NCBI RefSeq assembly: GCF_000003195.3 | Contig: NC_012873.2 | Span: 3,805,894-3,869,893, forward strand | Length of the DNA: 64,000 bases | From: Sorghum bicolor | Lineage: Eukaryota > Streptophyta > Magnoliopsida > Poales > Poaceae | Reading direction: 5' to 3' | Shown: one piece after another, positions 1 through 10,487 of the stretch | Numbering within the stretch: position 1 is the stretch's first letter | Layout: every line of letters begins with the position of its first letter | The notes under the pieces: model-generated | What the model was told of the DNA's origin: nothing | Databases searched by the model: none | What the model saw: only the letters and a program-made list of their open reading frames with translations | Made by a program: the position numbers and the translations under genes

Positions 1-129
1 TTTGACAGACTGAAATTTTTACAATTATGTATTTGGGATAGATATTGATTATATAGGTGTTAATTTGTCAAAAGATATTAGAAAGAAAAAATAAATAGAA
101 GTTGCTCAAAAAAAGGAAAAGAGAAAAAG

Positions 130-389
130 AATTGTATGGCCTATTTAGGGCCGATAACCCACGCACCGCCTCGCCGAGATTTCCGCAAAAGAATTGTATC
201 GCCGCAGCGTCGAGATTTTCTGCTCCTTCCCCCACTCCCAAGCTCGGCGGCGGCGGCGGCGGCTCCCCCTCCCGCCTCTCGCCAGTCGCCTCGCGCCCTC
301 GCCTCCGTCCTCCGTGCACCGGCCAGCGACCCTGTGTACGCACCTCCCTCTCCCCTCGCGCCTCTGCTGCCGGGCCTTGGCTCCGCCGG
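130..389 (+). other. probable 5' untranslated first exon of the F-box gene
   Basis: This GC-rich stretch ends at a GTGATC donor (390). A pyrimidine-rich tract ending in ACAG at 684 would be the matching acceptor, so the first intron would be about 390-684 and would contain the MITE at 409-652. The exon start is a guess because no transcript evidence is available. Short reading frames across it are of biased composition and are not supported as genes. Confidence 0.4.
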
Positions 390-408
390 TGATCAGTATG
401 TCTATTGA

Positions 409-652
409 GGCCTTGTTTAGATACACCCAAAAACCCAAAACTTTACAAGATTCCCCATCACATCGAATCTTGCGGCACATGCATGGAACATTAAATATAG
501 ATAAAAAAAGATAACTAATTGCACAGTTTAACTGTAAATCACGAGACGAATCGTTTAAGCCTAGTTGCTCCATGATTGAATAATGTATGTCAAATAAAAA
601 CGAAAGTGCTACAGTGTCAAAATCCAAAAAGTTTTTGGATCTAAACAAGGCC
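409..652. mobile_element. Tourist-like MITE, GGCCTTGTTTAG family
   Basis: The ends are inverted repeats (GGCCTTGTTTAG and CTAAACAAGGCC) flanked by a TGA triplet on both sides. The internal sequence is shared with the elements at 6602, 39598 and 49731. Elsewhere in the window the family is flanked by TAA or TTA, which fits PIF/Harbinger (Tourist) MITEs. It lies in the probable first intron of the F-box gene. Confidence 0.8.
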
Positions 653-704
653 TGATTCTCGTGGAAATCTTTTTTTTTTTACAGAAAGCGAGCAATATTG
701 TTGG

Positions 705-2834
705 ATGGCAGACAAAAAGAGTTTCTTAAAGTTGAAAAAGAATGGACCGCTGGTGAAAACAAAGAGATCAAGGCTTGAGTTGAGTGACTTACCAATGGTA
801 TGTATAATTCTATGAACGTGCTATTCTCCTCCCCCCACAATATGAAAGGGCATATACTCTACTATACAATTTTTAAGGTGACACATTATGGAATATATTT
901 ATTTATTTTTGTTCAATGTACAGTAATTATGAAACCACTGTTTTCTCTGCTGTTGCAGGAGATTTTGCACTCTATTGTATCACGATTGCCAATAAGAGAG
1001 GCTGTCAGAACAAGTATATTGTCAAAACATTGGAAGCGTGTCTGGTGTTGTCGCGCAAAATTGAAGTTTACTTTCAGATCATTGGTTTATAAAAAAAGAT
1101 CAGGGATTCCTCGCTTTTCCATAAGTGAACAAGTTTTCATTCAGATGGTCGATGCAATCCTAAAGCAACACTCTGGCATAGGGGTTGAGAAAATGAAAGT
1201 CCTGTTTTCACCATTGAACAATGATCATGCAGAGCACATTGACAGATGGGTGCAGTTTGCTGTTGCATCAAAGACAAAGCAGCTTACTTTTGATTTCGAA
1301 GCTCAAATTCCTAAGAAGGAATCATATAGCTTTCCTTTCCAAATTTTTAATGCTGCTAATGGTTCCCACTTGCAATCTTTGAAACTTGGTTCTGTTTCTC
1401 TGCAGTACCCTTCCAACATCAAGTTTTTGCTAAACCTTAAAAAACTTGAGCTAGTAGATGTGAATATTGATAACGACAATCTTGAACTTATGTTGTCTGC
1501 TTGCAATGTTTTGGAGTTCTTTGGAATATCTGGTTGTAAAATTCTCACAAGCCTACATATACCTCGTCATTCAAAACACCTCAAGGGTTTGAAAGTCAGC
1601 CTCTGCCCCTTGCTACAAGTGATAGAATTAAATTCTGGCCTGATAACACTTGAATATGAAGGCTCGTTGATCCCATTAGGACCTCCTAGCACTTTGAGAA
1701 ATATATGCATCAAGTCATTGGATATTCACTCTTCTATAGCATATATCTTCACTGAATTGGCCAGTACTTTGCCTTGTCTTGAGAAGCTGACTCTAAAGTG
1801 CCCAGAGCTTAAGGTTTGAGCTGCACATGGTTAGTTTTATTTCCGATGTTTATGTAGATCCTTAAGTATAATGGGTGGTAATATTTTTTCAATTAACTTT
1901 CTGTGTGTTATAGAGAACTACTTTACCGAATAAGACTTTGAAGTTTCTCTACCTAAGGCATCTACGATTGGAGTTAATTTTTGTTTCCCGGAGAAAAAGC
2001 GCTGATGTTCTAGACCTTGCCAAATTCCTGGATGCTGCTCCTTTGATGGAGGAACTGGAAGTTCATGTAAGTTATAATATTTTCGATATTTAAGAATAGC
2101 TGGGTACTTCCTTAATTATTTATTATGCTGCCCCTGTCAACTTTTTTCATTGGAATTATGGGGAGTTCTCCACAGCATGATATATTTTTTTATATTTTAT
2201 AAAAGAAAAGAAGTTATGTATACAAAATGTTGTGAGGGCATGGTAAGAGAAAGAAACTACATCATGTAAAGTTAATCAACTAATTACTTAATAGAGTTAT
2301 CATCTAAGGTTTCACCCTCAGGATTGACAGAACAAATTCTGATTTGATGTGTTTGCTGCTGCATAACATTTGTTTTGTACACATCAGCACTATGAAAACA
2401 ACTGTGTGGTGCTTCTCTCATGTTAATCTCTTTTACAGATGTGGATGGACTACAAACTTGAACGGTATCGCAAGCATCATGGCGAGCTAAGGAATCTACC
2501 TTTGCACCCTCATTCCCATTTGAAGATGGTCTATATAACGGGGTTTTATGGTCAGAAAGATCAGCTCGAGTTGGCACTCCATGTTCTCAGAGTTTCTACT
2601 GCACTCGAGGCTATGAAGATAGATCCAAGGCCGGTGGTAGGTTGTATAACTCAGGACTTGGGTATGGAAGATGGACTCTGTTTCATAGATGGCTACAAGA
2701 TTGCTCGGAAATACCTTCACAAAGCTGACGGTCGTGGTGTTGTTGATGTCGTAAAAGTCAGTAGGGACGTTAAAAATATTTGGCCATGTAATGACATTCA
2801 CCCATATTGGCTTTCTGCGGTGTCTGAAGATTAA
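705..2834 (+). CDS. F-box/LRR (FBD-like) protein
   Basis: Likely substrate-receptor subunit of an SCF-type ubiquitin ligase. Coding exons are 705-797, 959-1813, 1914-2066 and 2439-2834; all three introns have GT-AG ends and phase 0, giving 498 residues. The F-box lies near residues 25-65, with LSDLPM completed across the first junction by EILHSIVSRLPIREAV and then LSKHWKRVW. Degenerate leucine-rich repeats follow (for example LKKLELVDVNI, LEKLTLKCPELK). The last exon has the FBD-like layout of plant F-box/LRR proteins of the At1g13570 type. The start was chosen because it is the only ATG in the short exon feeding the F-box in frame. Upstream is a probable non-coding exon carrying a MITE. No frameshift or early stop is seen, so the gene appears intact. 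The substrate cannot be inferred. Confidence 0.85.
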
Positions 2835-3751
2835 GGCTTTATGTTGATCAAGTTGCACTGATATGATCTCGTTTGGATGCCCCCCTTTTTTTCTCCTTTT
2901 GCATGAATGGCAATGTCGAGCTCATCACCAACTTAAAATAATATGTTTATTCTCGTTATTTGATCTACTTTCAACTATAGAATGACAAGGTGTGCAGTGT
3001 CCTCAACTGTATCATCATGTTACCTGCAAAACATAGTTTAGAGATGATGTTTATGAAGTGATGATGCCAGCTTATGCATCCGTTATTGTTCTACAAATCA
3101 TTTGTCTTTGTTAAGAGGAAGGCATATTATATGTGTGGTTCAGTCGTTCAGAGCACTAAAATCACCTAATGCGGAGACAGGCGACGACGGGCTTGAACAT
3201 AAGCTAAGCCAGGAGCGGTTGTGGACAATGGACAAATTCTATTATTGAACATATGTGGATGCAACCTAGCTAATGGATTGTCAACTGAACCAAAATCAAA
3301 CACGTATTCACCAACACCAAGAGTCGAAGTCAAACAGAAACTTAATTCACAAGCACTACTTGGTACTTGCACATGTCAAGAACATCAAATGACTAGAACT
3401 GCATTGCAGCGCCGGCGGCCACACCCCCCGGTATCCATCAAAATTCTACTGGATCAATACAACCGACCGCAATACGTCGGACTAAATCAGATGAGATCAT
3501 TGCATTCATAGTTTCATACAAGCGATCCAGACAGAAGACATGGTTCATTGGTCTTACTACATCATACCAATCCGTTCATACCATTCAACCAGACAACCAT
3601 CCAAAGAAAAAGACATGAATCGTGCTCTACAATTAACCAACCAATCAACGCATACCATCTCATCCATAGTTGTCTCAGCCATCACTGAAACAGTGCCCAA
3701 TACGGAGTACTAGCAAAACCGCACTCCCTGATGAAACAATGCCTAAACTAC
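2835..3751. other. intergenic, no gene seen
   Basis: The 3' flank of the F-box gene followed by AT-rich sequence. Between about 3640 and 3820 a short phrase (AACCAATCAAC.CATACCATCT) recurs, giving weak direct repeats. No supported coding region. Confidence 0.5.
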
Positions 3752-3986
3752 CACTACTAGCAAAAACTGCACTCTCCCAACCAATCAACACATACCATCT
3801 CCCAACCAATCAACGTTGTAGTTAAAAACTTTTTTATTTGAATTTGTTTAGGGCTTCAGAATTTGATTTGAAACTTTTTTGCCGAGTTCTTTGCCGAGTG
3901 TTTTTTTCAGCACTCGGCAAAGAGCTTCTTTGCCAAGTGCTCGAAAAAACACTCGACAAAGCATTTAACACTCGGCATGGAGGTGG
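3752..3986. mobile_element. CACTA transposon terminus fragment
   Basis: It begins with CACTACTAGCAAAAAC, a typical En/Spm-type end. At 3878-3986 there are several direct and inverted copies of the TTTGCCGAGTG / CACTCGGCAAA subterminal motif, the same motif that fills the ends of the large CACTA element at 16924. No matching opposite terminus was found before 4440, so this looks like a truncated end. Confidence 0.5.
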
Positions 3987-5322
3987 ATTCCGGTGGTGCT
4001 TCATGCATAGGGGTGTTGATGTCGACACAGATCTAGTGGGTCACCGGGCTGATGTAGTTGAACAGTTTATCGATACGCCGCATGGATGAGACCCCACAGA
4101 TGATGAGAGCAGGGTCCAGATCCATGGCGTCCTAACGAACGGGAACCCCGCACGTCGATCGATCAGTTTGTTGGTAGGGTTTGCGCCACAAGGAATGAGA
4201 ACTAGGTTGTGGTAGGGTTGGTGGTATAGGAGTGGAGTGCAGGCGAAGCGGAGAGGAAAAAGCTGAGGTAGAGCTATGTTAAAATGAAGAGAAGAATGAG
4301 TTACTGTAATGGCGAACAGACACCCAAGGCGAGCCCGCTGCTGGTTTTTACAATATTTTGGGAGAAGGGAAGGTTCTAGTTGTGGGCCGCCAGAAGAGGG
4401 TGGATTTCGCCCGTTTGTGGGCGATAGGTCCCGCATGTGTGACCAACTTGTTTAGTTTTAATTTTTTTGCAAAGTGTAGGTCATAGCACTTTCGTTTGTA
4501 TTTAAGTAATATTATCTAATCATAGATTAACTAGGCTCAAATGATTCGTCTCGCAAATTACAGGCAAACTATATAGTTAGTTATTATTTTTATTTATATT
4601 TAATACTCCATGCATATGTCCTAAGATTCAATGTTCTGCAAAACTTTTTAGGAACTAAACAAGACCACGCATGTTTATGGTTTTTTGAGTGGTGCTGATT
4701 CGCCATATTTAATCCTCCTCCTATCCTAGTAAACTAGGGGATTCCCCGCTGCCGTGAGTATAAAGGAAGAATATAAATACAGTCTCATTAGAATTTATTG
4801 AGTTATCTACATATAGTTTGATTATTAGTAGTTAGTTTTTGAAAAGAAAGAGAGGAAGTCACGTGAGAGAATAATGGTAGTTGTACATAGTCATATATAG
4901 GTAACTACATTCACTACTAAAAGAACATTTGTGAGTGAGCATTTTATTGTATGTGAGGAATGAATGATGACATAGCGCAAGGAGGTGTAAGATAATTAGC
5001 TTGGTGTAGATTGGCTTTATAGGATGAGCCTTTTACATAAGTGCCATTATGAAAGTTTCAAATTCTACACAAGCCACTAAAAAGTTCGACCGCACCTATA
5101 TGCCATCGTGTTAAAGTTTTTTTCTCCTCAAACCATTCGGTCTAGCTTTTGTCGGTTTCCACTGTTAAGTAGGTCTGACTTGTAGACTCGGCTGTGTTAG
5201 GATGTCCAAAATATCTCTCTCTTCTCTCTCCATTGGTTTCCGCTGCCCAGTGACCTGCGTCTTCTTTTCTGAACCCGTGTTTCCTTGGTATCCCTCTCGA
5301 CACAGGCAGAGTAAGGCCAGCG
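3987..5322. other. intergenic, MITE copy and no gene
   Basis: No supported coding region. A Tourist-like MITE copy lies at 4445-4666. The remainder is AT-rich, with a pyrimidine-rich stretch (5210-5300) just before the P450 fragment. Confidence 0.45.
4445..4666. mobile_element. Tourist-like MITE copy, degraded ends
   Basis: It runs from ACTTGTTTAG to CTAAACAAGACC and contains the family's internal blocks (TAGCACTTTCGTTTG, AAATGATTCGTCTCGCAAATTA). The terminal bases are mutated and no target duplication is visible. Confidence 0.65.
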
Positions 5323-5628
5323 ATGGAGATGGAGGCGGAGCTGGCGTCGGGATGGTGGTGGACGTGGAACGCCGCGGCGGTGGTGGCCGTGGCGGGGGCG
5401 TGCCTGCTGCTCCTCCTCATGCACGTGGCGGCGCGGGTGGCGGACGCGCTCTGGTGCCGCCCGCGCCGGCTGGAGGCGCACTTTGCTTTCTCCTGGGCTG
5501 CGTCACGGTGGCGGACACGCTGGAGGCACACTTTCGCGCGGCAGGGCATGCGCGGGCTGCCGTACCGCTTTCTCCTGGGCTGCGCGTCCGCCAAAAGAAA
5601 AACCAAAAAAAAAAATGTCTGTCACTAA
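5323..5628 (+). pseudogene. first-exon fragment of a CYP734A-type cytochrome P450
   Basis: The open frame encodes an N-terminal acidic start, a hydrophobic anchor (VVAVAGACLLLLLMHVAA) and then PRRLEAHF, FARQGMRGLPYRFLLG. As I recall it, this is the N-terminal signature of CYP734A (CYP72 clan) brassinosteroid C-26 hydroxylases. The fragment contains a local duplication: CTGGAGGC.CACTTT occurs at 5469 and 5520, and TTTCTCCTGGGCTGCG at 5487 and 5570. The first copy lacks the bases for ARQGMRGLPYR. The frame then runs into lysine-rich sequence and stops after 101 residues. No heme-binding Cys region, I-helix or later exon follows, so the fragment cannot encode an active enzyme. It could be a captured or duplicated gene fragment; no transposon ends frame it clearly. 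Confidence 0.7.
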
Positions 5629-7421
5629 GTAGAGTTGGCCCGTATTTGGCCCAGTGCAAGTGGGGCGATGATACTAGGCCCCCAAAATTTTAGGGGCCTC
5701 TCCGATTAGGCTTCAAGAGGATAATATGTCTGTATGGGCATTTTTTTCATGTTGTAGCCTGCCGGTCTAATAGTTTTATGTGATTTCCTGCATCACATTT
5801 TGACTAGGAGTACATGAGTTTGAAGCGTGGAAAGCCGAACCGACACTGCCGCGCCGCCCGTTCTTATCGTTTAATTTAGGCTTCAAGGGATACTTTTAAC
5901 TAATTAGTAACATCCGTCATATGTTTTTATCGTTTTAATTTGTTTTGTTGGGTTTTTATTCACGAAACAGGGTATTCTATTTTTATCTCATGTCTTCTAG
6001 TATTAGAAAATATGACGATTTTAAAGAATACCTAGAGAATGATGATTTTATTTCAAAGAATCCCTGAAGAATGATGATTTTTACTCCATGTTAAGAAGAT
6101 ATCATTAAGGTTAGCATCAATATGGCTGTCTGTAGTTCTTGATATTGTAAGAAAACATGCTTTATATAATAAAATATAAAATGCACTTTAGTTATTGTAT
6201 TGCTCTATAAGGCCTCATTTGTATGATTTGCACCAGGGCCTAAAATTCTCGGATACGGGTAGAGTATAACGATAAACAACTTATCAACTTGTAATTATTT
6301 GACAGTCATTGTAAAGATACTATTTCTGGCTCCGTCACTCACATAAATTTTTTAGATGGGCGATGCTACATTACTCCCATTACCTGTGGTAGGAGGTAAT
6401 AACTCAAACAAACCTGACTTATTGATATTTTTTGTTTTATGAATTAAATAAATGAACAATAAATAACGTGGAAAGAAAAAAAAAAGTCTCCTAAATCTCG
6501 TAACCACGTATCACGTATAGTGGGAATTCTTTTTTGACGGGAAGTATAGTGGGAATGAAAGGGGATGCATACCGTGAACAGGGCCAAAACACATCAGGTA
6601 AGGCCTTGTTCACTTAGCCAAATTTTGGAATTTCAGTTATGGTAGCACTTTCGTTTATTTTTGATAAATATTATCTAATAATAGACTAACTAGATTTAAA
6701 AGATTCGTCTCACAAATTATAGGTAAATGGTGTAATTAGTTTTTATTTTTGTCTATATTTAATATTTTATGCATGTACCGCAAGATTTTGATATAGCGAA
6801 GAATCTGAAATTTTTGGCAAAATTTTTTAGAACTAAACAAGGCCTAAAGCACCTAGCGAACTGATAAAAAATGACGTTACATGGCCGAAACACGTACGTT
6901 ACCTGACACGGTACATGTACATGAGCCTGTTAATTATTTTGGACGATAGCATACAACTGTATGTGGATTGGACACGTTGCTAAACCTCTCTATGACAAAT
7001 CTCTATATATGCTAAACTAGCTAGCTCAACCACTTCAGTGATCTGACTTCTACGCGTATCGGTATCTGGATTGTTTCGTCGGTTATTCTTCAGTACCGGA
7101 TCGGAGTTCTTCACACGCTGCATGCATTTTACATCATGTCCACCGTTGCAGCCTTCAACCTTGATCTTAATTTGACGGCCGCGCGCCACGCCACCTGTGC
7201 CATCACTCTACCGTGCCGCGGCGCACATGACCGTACGTGCAACCCGCTTGTCACGTTCACGTAGTACGCCGCATGCAGGCTGCACGCCCGTATGCGGTAT
7301 GCCCGAGCCACCCCCACCCGTCCCCACGAGGTGTTTTTGTTACGGGCCGGTTTCGTCGTCTCGTACACCTCACAACCGCAGTCGCAGCAGGCAGCCGCGC
7401 GCCCCTCCTATCCTCGATCCC
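5629..7421. other. intergenic, MITE-bearing, no gene
   Basis: AT-rich DNA with one well-bounded MITE (6602-6844). A short CTGGCTCCGTCACTC phrase near 6330 resembles the ends of the hAT MITE at 48983. The last 250 bases, before the DUF1618 start, are GC-rich and probably include its 5' leader. Confidence 0.45.
6602..6844. mobile_element. Tourist-like MITE, GGCCTTGTTTAG family, TAA target duplication
   Basis: The element starts GGCCTTGTTCACTTAG and ends AACTAAACAAGGCC. TAA flanks both sides (6599-6601 and 6845-6847). The TAA duplication and inverted ends support a PIF/Harbinger-type MITE of about 243 bp. Confidence 0.85.
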
Positions 7422-9578
7422 ATGCCCCTTCCTCCATGGGTCTTCCTGCACCGCAACGTGCACTTCGTCGACGGGGAAGAATTCACCGGAGGAGGTGCGG
7501 GCAACGCAGCAGCGCTAGCCGCAATCGGCAAATCGAGTGGAGATCAGGCGAGTCTGGAAGAGGTAGTAGCTGCCCTGAAACCAAACCCGGTCGTCGCCGG
7601 CGATCCCCCTGAAGTAGCCTCCTTGTCCATGGTGCGGCATCTGCCCAAACACCTGATGCCGCGAGGGATAGACGACGACGGCGGTACGGTCTCGAGCACC
7701 GACAAGGGCCTCGTCGTGATCTACGCCGGCATGTACCGACCCGGCCACGGTGCGTACTCCGATTCCGGATGCTACCTGATCAATCTACGACGCCGCGAAC
7801 AACTCCGTCTCCGCTATTCCGCAGCTTGATCCACCTTCCCCGCGTCCCGTTCTGTCCACCATCAGCATCAAAGGGCTGGGTACCAGCGCGGCCGTCCTGC
7901 GGCTGCGCCACGGCGGCGGCGGCGGCGCCGACGACGGGGCCTACGTTCTCGCCGAGCTCGTCACCACGATCTACCCGGGGCTCCCCGACGCCCACCTCTA
8001 CCTGTGGTCGTCGTCATCCAACCCGGACGGCGGCGGCGGCCCGTGGAGGCGGACGGCGGCGCGCCTCCCGCTCCCCGCCGAGCTGTGTGGGCTCACGCCC
8101 CTCTTCCACATCGACATGGTGTTCGCGCTTGGGGATTCCTGCGTCTGCTGGGCTGATCTCGCAGCAGGCGTCTTGATCTGTGACCTGTTCGCGCCTCAAG
8201 GGCCCGAATTCAGCTTCGTTCCGTTGCCGCCAGAGTGCTGCTCGTGCTCGTACACCCACGAGAATACCCGGCGTACTCCTGTTCCAGAGGAGTTCCGTTC
8301 CATGGGTTGTGTCTGTGGCGCCATCAAGTTGGTGGCCATGATCGGCTACTCTGAAGGTCTGCCGAAAGCTGAGGTAATACTCAAAACCTGGACATTGTCG
8401 TCTGATTTCAGGGAGTGGAAGGAAGGAGCAGCTGTGCTTGTGCGTGATCTCTGGGAGAGCAAGAGTTTTCGTGACAAGGAGCTTCCACGTGGATGGCCAA
8501 TGAACCCTGTCCTCAGCATGAATGAAGATGAGATCATCTACATTTCTCTGAGTGATATAGAGTTTGTTGAGGACTATGATTTCTACGGGCAGTATACTGG
8601 GAGGCAACTGGTGCTCAATGGCCATTATGTGCTGCGCCTTGACTTGCTGCGAAACGAGGTCCTGTACTCCAAAAAGAGCACTACAAACAGTTTGTCATTG
8701 CTTAGGCCCATTGTTCTTGCCAGCGACTTCAGCGCCTACCTACATGGCCGAAAGGACAGCCAGGTATTATTACTGCTTCCAGCCTATCACCACCACCACC
8801 CAACACACACTCTTTTCATTTTCTAGGTTGGGTATGTAGTGCACATAGATAAATTGATATGATTTGCCAATTCTCTATGTTTTAAAGTTTCGAACAGAGC
8901 ATAGTGGTATGTGTGCTTAACCAATTCTAGGTTAGGATTTCCTTTTCGTAGAATCGTCGTATTCTGATTTTATTGAATTGACATTTATTCGACGTGAGCT
9001 TCAGTGAATTTTATCTAATTATTGAATGTGTCAAGGTAAATTGTTGAACACCAATCATTTTCTTCATTTGGGGCTGGCACCATTTAAGTTTATTCATGAT
9101 GTAGCATGCCAAAGCATAAGTCTGCTAGAAGCAAAAAAACATACAGCCATCTTAAATCATGTTAACAGAAGTACAGCTCATTTGGCACATTAACCTGTCT
9201 CAGTTGCAGTTGGATGAATGCCTATAGGAATTACCTTATTAGTGACATGTCATGATGTATTTGCTCATTGTATCTGGAATCTAAATCCTTGTGTAGCACC
9301 AGATTTTCACAGGTGACGTGAAACCAAACATTTTCATTGTTGCAGCTGCACACTTGTCTATATCTTTCTCAATTATTCAAATTCCTTTTTCAATAACATA
9401 TGCCGCAGCACACGTCAATTGTTCAGATTCTTACGATCTTTAGTGCATGTATATAGTAACACTGCTCAGATATAAGTCATTATGTTTGACATACTTCTCT
9501 CTTTTTTCTTCTCTTTGCTAGAGAGGAAAAGAAGCAAGTGATGAGGTGGGAACTACGGTGAAGCGCACCAAGTATTGA
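7422..9578 (+). pseudogene. DUF1618 family gene, copy 1, with a 4-bp frameshift
   Basis: Two exons: 7422-8763 (ending CAG|GTATT) and 9522-9578 (after TTGCTAG, ending VKRTKY). The protein matches the grass DUF1618 family: N-terminal PPWVFLHRNVHFVDG, and a core with FALGDSCVCWADLAAG, LICDLFAP and FREWKEG. Comparison with copy 2 (minus strand, 23775) shows the frame breaks at 7782-7785. Four extra bases (AATC, making ATCAATC) follow the YLI codons, and the original frame stops at 7829 after about 135 residues. Downstream of the break the other frame stays open and well conserved for the rest of the exon, so the lesion looks recent. The function of DUF1618 proteins is not established. An alternative is a sequencing error restoring an intact gene of about 464 residues. 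Confidence 0.75.
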
Positions 9579-10487
9579 CTGAATGGTCCTTGACTGTAGC
9601 AAGCGTGGTAGGAGCTGACATGAAGACTGAAGCAAGCGTTGTAGGAGCTGACGTGAAGGCGACAGAAGTGCTGAATGAACGAGATCAAGACAGCTTAGAT
9701 TCTATCGCTTGGTGGTTCTTACCTTTTGTGTTATTTAGCTGGATGACTATCTAACCATCATAGGTTAGCAATTAAACTGAGCATCTAGGCTTCATCTTCA
9801 ACTATCTTGCTAGGATTTGAGTGTGTCATGAGATGATGAGACTATTTATATCCTAATACTGGTACTGCATATTCTGTTGTAAAATCGGGTTTGGCTTGTG
9901 GTTTCTTAGTGGCGTGTACTGCACGTTCTGTTGTGAAATCTTTTATTAGGCTACTCTTAGTGGCGATTTCATATCCATGCTTCGAAGACTCAAATTTTGA
10001 AAATAGTGCAAACAAGTTTCATCCCATAAAATTCATTTTATCTCTCTTTTTCTTTAAATTGTGAGCATATTTAATGCTCATGAAACTTTCACTAAGGGCT
10101 CTTTTGAATGCTAAGGAGAATATTGTGGATTTTTTCTAATTTGGTATGTGACCTCCCCCCCCCTTGGGGAGAAGAGGGAGAAAATTCTCGACAACAATTT
10201 GGAAGCTGCAGAGATATCTCGTCCATCTAATCATAAATTGAGGAAATAAACAAAATTTAAAAATGTTGCTTCCAACCACAAGATTATTTACGTGCTCAAA
10301 TGTTTGGAAAACAATCAAAATTTAAAAATGCTGCTTCCAACCACAAGATTATTTCCAAACATCGATCTCGGGTTTCACGGCTGAGGGAGATTGGGGCTTT
10401 GGCTCAGAACAAAAGATAGGCGCTGCAGAACGCCATTGCTGGTGACGTGAGCTCACCGAGATCACATGAAAAAGGCACACAGACCTC
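9579..10487. repeat. segmental duplication: 3' flank of DUF1618 copy 1
   Basis: This 3' flank is repeated, in reverse complement, at about 15085-15957 beside copy 2. Shared blocks include AGCTAGATGACTATCTAACC-like sequence, GTGGCGATTTCATATCCATG and the GGTGACGTGAGNTCANCGNG block near 10440. It contains a small internal direct repeat (CTTCCAACCACAAGATTATTT at about 10270 and 10335), also present in the other copy. The shared flank shows that copies 1 and 2 arose from one duplication in inverted orientation. Confidence 0.7.
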
